DNA of 64,000 nucleotides from Asticcacaulis benevestitus DSM 16100 = ATCC BAA-896 (GCF_000376105.1 NZ_AQWM01000005.1:1-64000), one strand, 5' to 3'; positions 50,708-59,482 are shown, counted from the stretch's first letter. Notes: generated from the sequence alone by a model not told the origin. Numbers and translations are program-made.

Positions 50708-51784
50708 ATGCTCAGCCTTATAAGACAAGAAAAGAACCTGCTGATCGGCGCCATTATGGCCGCGATCGCCTTTTCGCTCGAACACACCATCCTCGAACTC
50801 GGACAGGTCGCGTCGCTCGTCGCCGGCCTGACCCTGATCGGCGTCATCATCATGGTGTCGCTACGCGTGGCCCACCATGCCGAGGTTCTGGCTGAAAAGG
50901 TCGGCGAACCCTACGGCACCATGATCCTGACCCTGTCGGCCGTACTGGTCGAGGTCATCATCCTGATCATGATGCTGAGCCATACCTCATCGCCAACGCT
51001 AGCGCGTGACACCATCTATTCGGCGGTCATGCTGGACATGAACGGCATTCTCGGCCTCGCCGCTATCCTGGGCGGCCTGCGCTACGGTGAGCAGCCCTAC
51101 AATGTCGATTCCGGCAACACCTATGTGGTCATGATCATGACAGGCATGGGCGTATCCATGATCGTGCCGGAGTTCATTCCGCAGGATCACTGGCGCATCT
51201 ATTCGGTCTTTACCATCGGCATCATGCTGCTGCTTTACAGCGTTTTCCTGCGCCTCCAGACCACGCGCCACAGCTACTTCTTCAGCTACAGCTATGCCGG
51301 CACCGGTGACGCAGATCATAAGCACACCGGCAGCGCACGCGTGTCCGGCACCTTTTTGATCATCGGTGTCGTGCTGATCGGCGCCTTGGCCGAGGTCATG
51401 GCCAAGACCATGGATACGGGCCTGAGCGGCACCGGCGTGCCGCCGATCGTGGCCGCCCTTCTGGTCGCTACGATCTCCGCCAGCCCGGAAATCCTGACCG
51501 CCCTGCGCGCCGCCCTGGCCAACCGCATGCAACCCGTGGTCAATATTGCGCTCGGCGCCTCGCTCTCGACCGTCATCCTGACCGTGCCGGCTATCGAGAT
51601 CATGGCCCTGATGAACAACCAGCCGATCCATATGGCGCTGACGCCGGTGCAGACGGTGATGACGGCGCTGACGCTTCTGGTGGCGAGCATCAATCTCAAC
51701 GATGGCGAAACCAACGCCATCGAAGGCGCCACGCACTTCGTGCTGTTCGCCACCTTCCTGATGCTGTCCTTACTCGGCGTGTAG
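50708..51784 (+). CDS. Ca2+/H+ antiporter, ChaA-like (CaCA family)
   Basis: 358 aa from ATG 50708 (an ATG 27 bases upstream is possible). About eleven transmembrane helices in two inverted halves. The acidic exchange motifs are GEPYGTMILTLSAVLVEVIIL in the first half and VAALLVATISASPEILTALRAAL in the second; ALGASLSTVILTVPAIEIMALM follows. Exports Ca2+ or Na+/K+ in exchange for protons across the inner membrane. Confidence 0.88.
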   Translation: MLSLIRQEKNLLIGAIMAAIAFSLEHTILELGQVASLVAGLTLIGVIIMVSLRVAHHAEVLAEKVGEPYGTMILTLSAVLVEVIILIMMLSHTSSPTLARDTIYSAVMLDMNGILGLAAILGGLRYGEQPYNVDSGNTYVVMIMTGMGVSMIVPEFIPQDHWRIYSVFTIGIMLLLYSVFLRLQTTRHSYFFSYSYAGTGDADHKHTGSARVSGTFLIIGVVLIGALAEVMAKTMDTGLSGTGVPPIVAALLVATISASPEILTALRAALANRMQPVVNIALGASLSTVILTVPAIEIMALMNNQPIHMALTPVQTVMTALTLLVASINLNDGETNAIEGATHFVLFATFLMLSLLGV

Positions 51785-52023
51785 TGGCCCGCCGCCGCCC
51801 ATGCGGCGTTCCCTCACATAAAATGTCCCTAATTCGCCTCTTTGTCTTAAGCGGTTGCCATGCCACTGTGTTCTGGCCAGTGTGTTCCCGTCAGTGTATT
51901 CCGGCAAGATTATGCCGGTTGGCCCGTAGATGCAGGCACGGAACTTGCTGTCATACGGCTGACGGGTCGCGCCTGTAGCAGAATGGCGCGCCGGCGGTAG
52001 GGGTTTTGAGGTAGGGTTGTTGT
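51785..52023. other. Spacer with three imperfect 14-bp direct repeats
   Basis: No gene supported. Three tandem 14-base units, CACTGTGTTCTGGC (51864-51877), CAGTGTGTTCCCGT (51878-51891) and CAGTGTATTCCGGC (51892-51905), lie upstream of the PAS/coiled-coil gene and could be a binding-site array for a regulator. Confidence 0.45.
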
Positions 52024-54606
52024 ATGTTGTTGCAGAATGAGCATGATCTGATCGCGCTGCTTGGGGTCGCGGCCTTCATCCTGCTCGCCCTGTCGATCAT
52101 CGGTGGCGTCATCGCCTCACTGAAGTCGTTCCAGGTCCGCCAGTTCCAGGATCTTTTGTTCAAGGCCGAACGCAAGATCGACACCCTGGAACGCCGCATG
52201 TTCAACGTGCTCAATGCCGTGCCGGTGGCCCTTGTTGAAACCGATATCAGCGGCAAGTTCACCTTCGCCAACAAGACCGCGCACCAGCTTCTCGGCCGCA
52301 AGGATTCCGAGCTGATCGGCCTGCGTTTCCATTCCGCCACCTGGGGCATCGCCTATCCCGATGGCCGCGTCATTCCCGCCGACCTCATGCCGATCGCCCG
52401 CACCCTGCGCGGCCAGACGGTCAAGGGCTTCCAGCACCTGCTGACCAATCACGGCAGCCACGAAAAAGTGCTGGTCAGCGTCACCTCCATGCCGATCATG
52501 AACGGCGCCGGCGAGGTCATTGGCTCGACCTCGGCCATGGTCGAACTCGAAACCTCTTCCGGCGAGGGCGTGGACGATCTGAACGGCCTGTGGCGCGGCC
52601 ACTGGTTCGCCGCCGCCACCCTGCCTTTCTGGGGGCTCGATACCAAGGCGCAGATCGTCGATATCAACAATGCCGCGCTCGATGCCTTCGATCTCAAGCG
52701 CGAGCAGGCGCTGGGCCAGAACTGGACGCAGTTCTTCGTCGATGACGCTGATTTCCAGAAAGCCGTCGATTATCTTGGCGAGTTGCAGGACGAAGCCTCG
52801 CCGCACACGCAGATTTCGCTCACCCTGACGCTGAAAGCGCCGGGCGGTGAGCCCCAGCCGGCCACGGTCACCGCCTGGCTGGTCCGCACCCACGAAGGCG
52901 GCGAACGCGGCCTGACCGTTATGGCCATGCCCGGCATTTCCGCGCCGCGCATCGCCCCTGTCTCCACGCTCAATGACGATGACGCGCAGGAATTGACCGA
53001 CCACCGCCTTGCCGAAGACGCCCGCGCCGCGCTTGGCGTCGGCACCTGGCAGTATGATGCCGAGGCCGACACCATTGTCGAGGACGCCGGCATGATGGCG
53101 CTGATCGGCCGTGACTATGTCGGCGGCCCCACCCTGATTTCCGAGGCCGATCAGGCCTTGGCCAATGTCGCCTTCACCCAGCTTATGTCGGGCGAAAGCG
53201 ATCATCTGGCGCTCGATATCCAGGTGACACGCAAGGACGGCTCAGTGCGCTGGATCGCGCTCGAAGGCCAGTCGAAGATGATGGACGGCAAGAAGCAGAT
53301 CTACGGCGTCGCCTTCGATTGCACAGCATGGAAACAGACAGAAGCCCCTGCGGCCGCGGTCGAGCCCGTCATTCATACGACCGGCATAACCGAAGCCGAG
53401 CTTGAAGCCGCCGTGCTCAAGGCGCGCGAAGAAGCGCATGCAGCCGCCCTCACTGAGGCCCGCAGCCAGCACGCGGCCGAACTGGAAGCCGCGCGTCTCG
53501 CTGCCGCCCGTGAACATGATCTGGCGCTTGCCCAAGCTGTGGCCGAAGCTGTAGCCGCCGCCCGTGCCAAGGCCCTTGAAGAGGCCCCGACGCCCTATGA
53601 ATGGCAGGCGCCGGTGTCCCTGCCCGATCCGGTCATCGTCCATGAACCCGATCCGCTGGTGGTGGCCGAGAACGCCGCGCTCAAGGCGCAACTCGATGCC
53701 GCGAAAAGCGATCTCGAACAAGCCGAGAGCCGCTGCAACGCGCTTCAACTACAACTGGATGAAATCATCTTCGCCAAGCCGGTGGCCGTGCCCGAGCCTG
53801 AGCCTGTCGATACGCAGCGCCTTGCCGAGATGAGCGCCGAACTGGACATGGCCCGCGCGGTGCAGGCCGCCCTTGAGACCGAACTTGACGCTTTGCGCAA
53901 TGCACCGGTGCCGCAACCCAATTACAGCGAGCACGAAGCGCGCAATGCTCGCCTGCAGGCCGAGTTGGAAACCCTGCAAAAGCGGCAGGTCGAGTTGGCC
54001 CGCCGCTATCAGAACCTGGCGGAAACGCCGGCGCCGGAGCCGGATTACAGCCAGCACGAAGCCCGCATCCAGGCCCTGCAATCGGCGCTCGAACAGGTGG
54101 CCGCGCGTCATACCGATCTGCAGGCCAAACACGAGGTCCTGCTCAATGCGCCGGCGCCGGGGCCCGATGTCAGCGCCTGGGAGGCCAAGCTGGCCGCGGC
54201 GCAGCACGATATCGTCAAGTGGCAGGCGGCCTATGACGACGCGCAAGGCAAGCTGGCGGCGATGCCGGTGGTCGATCACGCTGCGCTGGAAACGCGCCTG
54301 AGCGATCTGGAGACCTTGCTTACCAAATCACAGTCCAAACAGGCCGAAATGACCGCCCGCGTCGATCAGCTTAACGAGGCTTTGAGCCATGCCCAGCGCT
54401 TTGAGACGGTGGGACGTTTGACCGGCGATGTGGCGCAGGATTTCGCTCAGATGCTCGGCGTTATTAATGGCGCGCTGGAAATCATGTCGCGCCAGGGCGA
54501 TAGTCCGGAAAGCATCCGCCGTCTGTCCGAAGCGGCTTTGGCGGCCGGCAAGCGCGGCGAACGCCTGACCCGCCAATTGCAAGCCTTCCAGTCGGAAGAG
54601 CTCTAA
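52024..54606 (+). CDS. Membrane-anchored multi-PAS coiled-coil protein with degenerate DHp end
   Basis: 860 aa. TM helix at ~10-32, short coiled coil, three PAS-like domains (~57-175, ~195-300, ~335-440: FSVL/NAVPVALVETDISGKFTFANK opens the first, GTWQYDAEADTIVEDAG the third). A long Ala/Glu-rich helix (~455-640) contains four ~41-residue coiled-coil repeats from ~622 onward. The C-terminus (~786-860) starts AQRFETVGRLTGDVAQDF, the exact style of hybrid-kinase DHp domains (consensus ..VGQLTGGVAHDF), but Gln805 replaces the phosphoacceptor His and no ATPase domain follows. So it cannot be a kinase; scaffold or decoy roles are inference. Start ATG 52024 chosen as the first in a GT-rich leader. 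Confidence 0.8.
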   Translation: MLLQNEHDLIALLGVAAFILLALSIIGGVIASLKSFQVRQFQDLLFKAERKIDTLERRMFNVLNAVPVALVETDISGKFTFANKTAHQLLGRKDSELIGLRFHSATWGIAYPDGRVIPADLMPIARTLRGQTVKGFQHLLTNHGSHEKVLVSVTSMPIMNGAGEVIGSTSAMVELETSSGEGVDDLNGLWRGHWFAAATLPFWGLDTKAQIVDINNAALDAFDLKREQALGQNWTQFFVDDADFQKAVDYLGELQDEASPHTQISLTLTLKAPGGEPQPATVTAWLVRTHEGGERGLTVMAMPGISAPRIAPVSTLNDDDAQELTDHRLAEDARAALGVGTWQYDAEADTIVEDAGMMALIGRDYVGGPTLISEADQALANVAFTQLMSGESDHLALDIQVTRKDGSVRWIALEGQSKMMDGKKQIYGVAFDCTAWKQTEAPAAAVEPVIHTTGITEAELEAAVLKAREEAHAAALTEARSQHAAELEAARLAAAREHDLALAQAVAEAVAAARAKALEEAPTPYEWQAPVSLPDPVIVHEPDPLVVAENAALKAQLDAAKSDLEQAESRCNALQLQLDEIIFAKPVAVPEPEPVDTQRLAEMSAELDMARAVQAALETELDALRNAPVPQPNYSEHEARNARLQAELETLQKRQVELARRYQNLAETPAPEPDYSQHEARIQALQSALEQVAARHTDLQAKHEVLLNAPAPGPDVSAWEAKLAAAQHDIVKWQAAYDDAQGKLAAMPVVDHAALETRLSDLETLLTKSQSKQAEMTARVDQLNEALSHAQRFETVGRLTGDVAQDFAQMLGVINGALEIMSRQGDSPESIRRLSEAALAAGKRGERLTRQLQAFQSEEL
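53890..54370 (+). repeat. Four coding repeats of about 41 codons (coiled coil)
   Basis: Units begin RNAPVPQPNYSEHEARN, AETPAPEPDYSQHEARI, LNAPAPGPDVSAWEAKL and AAMPVVDHAALETRL; each has a Pro-rich cap followed by a heptad helix. The first two are closest; the last two diverge. Confidence 0.8.
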
Positions 54607-54713
54607 TAAATCGGTAGCCTTTGGCCGGGATCATCAAGTAAGATATAATCTCTTTGCACCTCACCGCCTTTTCGGGGTTTGGCGTCAGCGAAAGTATAGC
54701 TTTCGCAAGCCAT

Positions 54714-54770
54714 GGGACCGCACGAGCCGCGCAGCGGTGAGATGTGGTGGTGGTGGGGTTTCTTGCTTTT
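54714..54770. repeat. GC-rich palindromic intergenic repeat, half unit (copy 4)
   Basis: GGGACCGCACGAGCC...GTGGTGGTGGTGGGGTTTCTTGC equals the right half of copies 2 and 3. It directly precedes the Smr gene, and in-frame codons inside the repeat (…RCGGGGVSCF…) are not a genuine N-terminus. Confidence 0.75.
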
Positions 54771-54784
54771 ACGCGCGCAGGTTC

Positions 54785-55360
54785 ATGGCACGGTTCGGTT
54801 TCAAGGCAGAGGATTTGCGGCTATGGGCGCTGGTGACAGCGACCGTGCGGCCGCATAAGCCGACGCGCACGCCGGAGCTTAAAGAGGACGCCAAAACCGA
54901 AACGGTGCGCATTGCCGATATGCCGGGCGAAATGACCGCGGCCAAACCGGCACCAGTGCCGCTAACACCCTTCAAACTCGGCCAATCGCTGAAACCCACC
55001 GGCGGCTTCACCATCACCCGCGCCGCCGACTATGCCCCCGATCCGATCGAGCCGAAACGCAAGCGCCGCATCAGCCGCGAACGCGATCCGATCGAGGCCC
55101 GCCTTGATCTTCATGGCCTCAACGCCTTCGCCGCCGAAGCGCGTCTCAAGGCCTTTGTGCAGCAGGCCTATGCCAATGATTATCGCGCCATCCTTGTCAT
55201 CACCGGCAAGGGTATATCGGAAACCGGCATCCTGAAACGCTTTGCACCGGAATGGCTGGCCGATCCGGCGCTCGGCCATATCGTCGCCGGCATCAGTCAG
55301 GCCCACGCCCGCCATGGCGGCACCGGCGCGCTTTATGTGGCATTGAAGCGGAGAAGCTAA
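54785..55360 (+). CDS. Smr-domain protein
   Basis: 191 aa from ATG 54785. N-terminal helix LRLWALVTATVRPHKP as in DUF/Smr stand-alone proteins, a disordered Lys/Pro-rich middle, then the Smr domain (~105-191) with LDLHGLNAFAAEARLKAF and ITGKGIS...GILKRFAPEWL. Smr domains cleave or bind branched DNA, and some act as ribonucleases in ribosome rescue. Upstream in-frame extension lies in the repeat and is rejected. Confidence 0.88.
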   Translation: MARFGFKAEDLRLWALVTATVRPHKPTRTPELKEDAKTETVRIADMPGEMTAAKPAPVPLTPFKLGQSLKPTGGFTITRAADYAPDPIEPKRKRRISRERDPIEARLDLHGLNAFAAEARLKAFVQQAYANDYRAILVITGKGISETGILKRFAPEWLADPALGHIVAGISQAHARHGGTGALYVALKRRS

Positions 55361-55363
55361 GAA

Positions 55364-55496
55364 CGCCCCTCCGTCACGGACAAGCCGTGACACCTCCCCA
55401 CGGCAAGCCGTAGGGAGGAGGACTCCCCTCTCCTCCCTATCGAGCCTAAGCGAAGATGGGGAGGTGGCAACCCGCATTCGGGCTGACGGAGGGGCG
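55364..55496. repeat. Large intergenic inverted repeat
   Basis: Outer arms CGCCCCTCCGTCA (55364-55376) and TGACGGAGGGGCG (55484-55496), perfect 13 bp. Inside are ACGGACAAGCCGTG, CACGGCAAGCCGTAGGGAGGAG and CTCCTCCCTATCGAGCCTAAGCGAAGATGGGGAGGTGGCA-like blocks, related to the GATGGGGAGG hairpins elsewhere. It separates the convergent Smr and adenosine-kinase genes, so it may also terminate both transcripts. Confidence 0.8.
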
Positions 55497-55499
55497 CGC

Positions 55500-56495
55500 C
55501 TAAATCAGCCCCTTCTCGGTCGCCAGCGCCTTCAGCGACACCTGCGAACGCGGGCCATAGTGCCCGATCACTTCCGCCGCCGCCAGCGAGCCCAACTGAC
55601 CACAGACCGTGACGTGCAGGCCTTGCGTCAGGCCGAACAGAACGCCCGCGGCATACTGATCGCCGGCGCCGGTGGTATCGACCACCTTGTCGACCGGTGA
55701 GGCCGCGATGGTGTGGATGTCATCAAGCTTGGCCACCACCGAACCTTCGGCGCCGCGCGTCACGAAGGCCAGTTCGGTCTTGCCGCGCAGGTAACGCAGC
55801 GCCTTGAAGAAGTCGTCGGTCTGGAACAACGCCAACAGTTCGGTTTCATTGGCGAAGACGAGATCGATATGGCGGTCGATAAAGGCCAGCAGGTCATCGC
55901 GCCAGCGGTTGACGACAAAGCCATCCGACAGGGTGATGGCGGTCTTGCGGCCTGAAGAGCGCGCGACCTGCGCCGCCTTGGCGAACGTCTCTCTGCCCGA
56001 CGGTGTGTCGAAAAGATAGCCTTCCAGATAGGTGATCTGCGACGCCTTGATGATCTCCTCGTCGAGGTCTTTCGGGCTGATCAGGGCGGCGGCGCCCAGG
56101 AAGGTCGCCATGGTGCGCTGGCCATCGGGCGTGACATTGATCAGGCAGCGGCCGGTCGGGGTCGGGTCATCGTGCAGGACCGGGGTGCGGAACTCGACGC
56201 CCATCTTTTTCAGGTCCTTGCTGAAAAATTCGCCCAGGCCGTCATGCGCCACCTTGCCGACATAGGCGCACTTGGCGCCGAAGGAGGCCGCGCCGGAGAT
56301 GGTGTTCCCCGCCGAACCGCCCGAGGCCATCTCGCTGTCGTTCATGGCTTCCGACAGACTGAGCGCGCGATGCGTGTCGATCAGGGTCATCGAGCCCTTG
56401 TGCAGATCGTGCTTGCTCAGGAAGCCGTCATCGGAAGGGGCGAGCACATCGACAATGGCATGTCCAACGGCGGTGATGTCATATTCGATGGTCAT
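55500..56495 (-). CDS. Adenosine kinase (PfkB family)
   Basis: 331 aa. Phosphorylates adenosine to AMP. PfkB features: N-terminal glycines in SGGSAGNTISGAASFGAKCAYVG, central TGRCLINVTPDGQRTMATFLG as in adenosine kinases, and the C-terminal signature DTTGAGDQYAAGVLFGL with the catalytic Asp. Divergent from the ATP-grasp gene with 58 bp between starts. Confidence 0.9.
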   Translation of the reverse strand: MTIEYDITAVGHAIVDVLAPSDDGFLSKHDLHKGSMTLIDTHRALSLSEAMNDSEMASGGSAGNTISGAASFGAKCAYVGKVAHDGLGEFFSKDLKKMGVEFRTPVLHDDPTPTGRCLINVTPDGQRTMATFLGAAALISPKDLDEEIIKASQITYLEGYLFDTPSGRETFAKAAQVARSSGRKTAITLSDGFVVNRWRDDLLAFIDRHIDLVFANETELLALFQTDDFFKALRYLRGKTELAFVTRGAEGSVVAKLDDIHTIAASPVDKVVDTTGAGDQYAAGVLFGLTQGLHVTVCGQLGSLAAAEVIGHYGPRSQVSLKALATEKGLI

Positions 56496-56553
56496 GGCGT
56501 GGGGCCTCAGAAATCAGTTGATATGGCGTAACCTAATGATCAATAAAGAGTCC

Positions 56554-57486
56554 ATGAGCAAGCGTATTCTGATCCTGACACCCAATCCTGACCATCCGTC
56601 GCACCATGGCCGCTGGCCCTATGTGCTCGATGCCTACCGCGAGGCCCTGGCCGGCATCGACGCCGAGATCTTCGATCAGCCATGGTCCGAACCGATCGCG
56701 GAGGATTTTGACCTGATTCTGCCGCTGGTGGCCTGGGGTTACCATAACGCGCCCAACAGCTTTATCGGCGCCATGACGGCCATGGGCGCGGCCGAGCGCC
56801 GCGTCTTCAATCCGCCGGAAATCGTGAGCTGGAACGTCGACAAGCGCTATCTGCGCGATCTCGCCGAGGCCGGGGTGCGCATCATCCCTACCCTCTTCAC
56901 CGAGGGCGTTACCGATGAGGATGTGGCGCGCGCGCGTGCCGATTTCGGCCAGAAGGCGCTGGTGCTCAAGCCAGCGATCTCGGCCGGCGCCAAGAACACC
57001 CTGATCTGGGAAGGCGAGGCGCTTTCGGAATTGAAGAGCGAGGTGCGCGACGTCGAGGACAAGAAACTGGCCGTTCCGGTCGGGCCGGCCATGATCCAGC
57101 CCTTCATGCCGGCGATCCGCTCCGAAGGCGAATGGTCGCTGATCTTTTTCGTCGGCCAGTTTTCACACGCCGTGTTGAAAACGCCGAAGTCCGGCGACTT
57201 CCGTTCGCAGCCCGATTACGACGCCCATCTGCGCGCCCTGACGCCGCCGCCGGAAGCCCTGGCCTTGGCGCAATCAGCCATCGACTTCATCGGCCGCGAC
57301 CGCCTGCTCTATGCCCGCGTCGATATGGTGCGTGCCGAGGACGGCGGCTTTTGCCTGATGGAACTGGAACTGATCGAACCCGATCTTTACCTGACCTATG
57401 ATCTTGAGGCCTCCATGCGTTTCAAGGACGCTGTCGAGAGCGCGATGCTGGTTTGCGGCTGTTCGAGCGATCACCATGTTCATTGA
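56554..57486 (+). CDS. ATP-grasp family ligase-like protein
   Basis: 310 aa from ATG 56554 with AAGAG upstream. ATP-grasp blocks: WNVDKRYLRDLAEAGVRIIPT, ALVLKPAISAGAKNTLIWEG (Lys and flexible loop), IQPFMPAIRSEGEWSLIFFVG, and the C-terminal MELELIEPDLYLTYD in place of the common metal-binding ExN. Resembles glutathione-synthetase-like ATP-grasp proteins of unknown substrate. The following acetyltransferase starts 11 bases before its stop codon, so they form an operon. Confidence 0.85.
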   Translation: MSKRILILTPNPDHPSHHGRWPYVLDAYREALAGIDAEIFDQPWSEPIAEDFDLILPLVAWGYHNAPNSFIGAMTAMGAAERRVFNPPEIVSWNVDKRYLRDLAEAGVRIIPTLFTEGVTDEDVARARADFGQKALVLKPAISAGAKNTLIWEGEALSELKSEVRDVEDKKLAVPVGPAMIQPFMPAIRSEGEWSLIFFVGQFSHAVLKTPKSGDFRSQPDYDAHLRALTPPPEALALAQSAIDFIGRDRLLYARVDMVRAEDGGFCLMELELIEPDLYLTYDLEASMRFKDAVESAMLVCGCSSDHHVH

Positions 57487-57994
57487 GACCGAGCGCCTGG
57501 TGCTGAAACCGCTGGCCGCGACCGATTACGAGGCCCAATGCGCCCTGTGGAGCCAGCCCGATGTCTATCGTTATATCACCGGCAAGCCGATGGACCGCGA
57601 AACGGTCTGGCTGCGCCTGCTGCGCGATATCGGTCACTGGCAGGTCTTCGGCTTCGGCAACTGGTCGGTGCGCCTGAAAGACACGGATCAGCATATCGGG
57701 GTGGTCGGCGTCTTCGACTACAAACGCGCCATCACACCACCACTGGAAGCGCCCGAATCTGGCTGGGTATTCGATGCCGGATTTCACGGCAAGGGCTATG
57801 CCTCGGAGGCCCTCAGCGCTGCGCTTAACCATGCCGATACAGCGCTGAACATGCCGCGACTCCAGTGCATGATCAGCTATGAAAACGACGCCTCGCTGAA
57901 ACTGGCGCTCAAATGCGGTTTCAGGCCTTTGCGTGAAAGCGTCTTCCACGGCGAGACAATCGGTGTACTGGAGCGGCTCAGAGCAGAGGCGTAA
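57476..57994 (+). CDS. GNAT acetyltransferase (RimJ/RimL style)
   Basis: 172 aa from ATG 57476, overlapping the ATP-grasp gene by 11 bases. ETERLVLKPLAATDYEAQCAL opens the RimJ/RimL-type fold; acetyl-CoA binding is in SGWVFDAGFHGKGYASEALSAAL; SLKLALKCGFRPL closes it. Substrate unknown; coupling to the ATP-grasp protein suggests they act on the same small molecule or peptide. The tail overlaps nth by 17 bases. Confidence 0.88.
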   Translation: MFIETERLVLKPLAATDYEAQCALWSQPDVYRYITGKPMDRETVWLRLLRDIGHWQVFGFGNWSVRLKDTDQHIGVVGVFDYKRAITPPLEAPESGWVFDAGFHGKGYASEALSAALNHADTALNMPRLQCMISYENDASLKLALKCGFRPLRESVFHGETIGVLERLRAEA

Positions 57995-58673
57995 ACTCGA
58001 CGCCGATCTTGGGACACAAATCCCGCACGATGCAGATTTCGCACTTGGGCTTGCGCGCCACGCACAAATAGCGGCCGTGCAGGATCAGCCAGTGGTGCGC
58101 GCGGTTCAGCCAGGGCTTCGGGATGGCCTTCATCAGTGCGGCCTCCACCTTGTCCGGTGTATTGGCACTGGCATCGACCAAACCCAGACGGTGCGAGACG
58201 CGATAGACATGGGTGTCGACCGCGATGGCTGGCTCGATATCCAGTTCATTGAGCACCACAGACGCCGTCTTGTTACCCACGCCCGGCAGGCTGAGCAAGG
58301 CCGCACGATTGAGCGGGATATCACCATCATACTGCGCCAGCAGAATGCGGCACATCTCCATGACGTTCTTCGCTTTGTTGCGATAGAGCCCGATGGAGCT
58401 GATCATCCGCATCAGTTTCTCTTCACCAAGCGCCAGCATATCCGCCGGATTATCGGCGATGGCGAACAGCGGCGCCGTCGCCTTGTTGACCGCCACGTCC
58501 GTGGTCTGGGCCGATAGCGCCACGGCCACGGTGAGCGTAAACGGGTTGACGAAGTTCAGCTCCGTCTTGGGTTCCGGCTTGTCCTGCTCGAAACGCTCGA
58601 ACAACTGACGGATCAGTTCGGGATCAACCTTGCGGCGTTTGGCGGCCTTGGGCGTCGGCTTCGTGGTTTTCAT
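57978..58673 (-). CDS. nth: Endonuclease III
   Basis: 231 aa DNA glycosylase/AP lyase. HhH: LLSLPGVGNKTASVVLNEL with the catalytic Lys; catalytic Asp in AVDTHVYRVSHRLGL; iron-sulfur Cys spacing C-x6-C-x2-C-x5-C in CVARKPKCEICIVRDLC. Slightly long N-terminus with a Lys/Arg-rich start (TTKPTPKAAKRRKVDPELI). Overlaps the convergent GNAT gene. Confidence 0.95.
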   Translation of the reverse strand: MKTTKPTPKAAKRRKVDPELIRQLFERFEQDKPEPKTELNFVNPFTLTVAVALSAQTTDVAVNKATAPLFAIADNPADMLALGEEKLMRMISSIGLYRNKAKNVMEMCRILLAQYDGDIPLNRAALLSLPGVGNKTASVVLNELDIEPAIAVDTHVYRVSHRLGLVDASANTPDKVEAALMKAIPKPWLNRAHHWLILHGRYLCVARKPKCEICIVRDLCPKIGVEFTPLL

Positions 58674-58731
58674 CGGGCAACTTCAACATTACATAGGATC
58701 GGCACTATGCCCGATTCCGTGAAAGCTTGTC

Positions 58732-59196
58732 ATGACCTCTGTTCTTTTCGTCTGCCTTGGCAATATCTGCCGTTCGCCGCTGGCCGAGGGGGTTTTTCGC
58801 GCCCATGTGGCGGCGGCGCGGCTTGAGAACCGCTTTAGCATCGATTCCGCCGGCTGCGGCGGCTGGCACAGCGGCGAATTGCCCGACAAGCGCTCTATTG
58901 CCACGGCGGCGCATCACGGCATCGACATTTCCGATCAGCGCGCCCGGCAAATCCAGGTCGATGATTTCGATCGTTTCGACCTGATCCTGGGGCTCGACCG
59001 TGACAATGTCCGCCATCTGCAATCCATGCGCCCGGAAGGCGCGCAGGCTCGCGTCGCGCTCTATCTCGAAGAAGCACTGGGCATCAAAAAGGATGTGCCC
59101 GATCCCTATTACGGCGGCAATTCGCACTTTGAAGAGGTCTATCAACTGTGCGACAAAGCCAGCGCCGGCTTACTAAAATCCCTGACGAGCAACTGA
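58732..59196 (+). CDS. Low-molecular-weight protein-tyrosine phosphatase
   Basis: 154 aa. P-loop VLFVCLGNICRSPLAEGVF (C-x5-R-S) at the N-terminus and the general-acid Asp in DVPDPYYGGNSHFEEVYQL near the C-terminus are both intact. Cytoplasmic phosphatase or arsenate-reductase-like; no polysaccharide kinase is nearby. Next gene follows after 7 bp. Confidence 0.93.
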   Translation: MTSVLFVCLGNICRSPLAEGVFRAHVAAARLENRFSIDSAGCGGWHSGELPDKRSIATAAHHGIDISDQRARQIQVDDFDRFDLILGLDRDNVRHLQSMRPEGAQARVALYLEEALGIKKDVPDPYYGGNSHFEEVYQLCDKASAGLLKSLTSN

Positions 59197-59203
59197 GGTT
59201 CCC

Positions 59204-59482
59204 ATGTCTACCCCCGAAGAACTGGCGTTTACCGCCCGAGCCAAAGCGCATATCGATATCTGCAACGCACAGAGCGAACACGCCCACGCCGAGGATGTCG
59301 CGCTGTCGGCCCTCTATGCTGCGGCACGTTATGGCGCCTATCTCTGCCTCAACGGTAATGGTTCCGGTGAACAGATGGTGGCCCGGCGCGCCGAGGCCAC
59401 TCTCATGTTCGAAGAACAGTTCCGCCAGATGTTTCACGATTGCTACGACGAGTTCGCCAGCAATTTCGAAACGGTGAAGTAG
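59204..59482 (+). CDS. DUF3144-like small helical protein
   Basis: 92 aa; ATG 59204 with GAGG upstream. FTARAKAHIDICNAQSEH, LSALYAAARYGAYLCL and FEEQFRQMFHDCYDEFASNFE resemble DUF3144 proteins. Function unknown. Same operon as the phosphatase; ends one base before the hslU stop on the other strand. Confidence 0.65.
   Translation: MSTPEELAFTARAKAHIDICNAQSEHAHAEDVALSALYAAARYGAYLCLNGNGSGEQMVARRAEATLMFEEQFRQMFHDCYDEFASNFETVK

Noticed and set aside
54737-54784. N-terminal extension of the Smr protein
   Set aside because: Codons derive from the palindromic repeat (GTGGTGGTGG) and are not conserved-looking.
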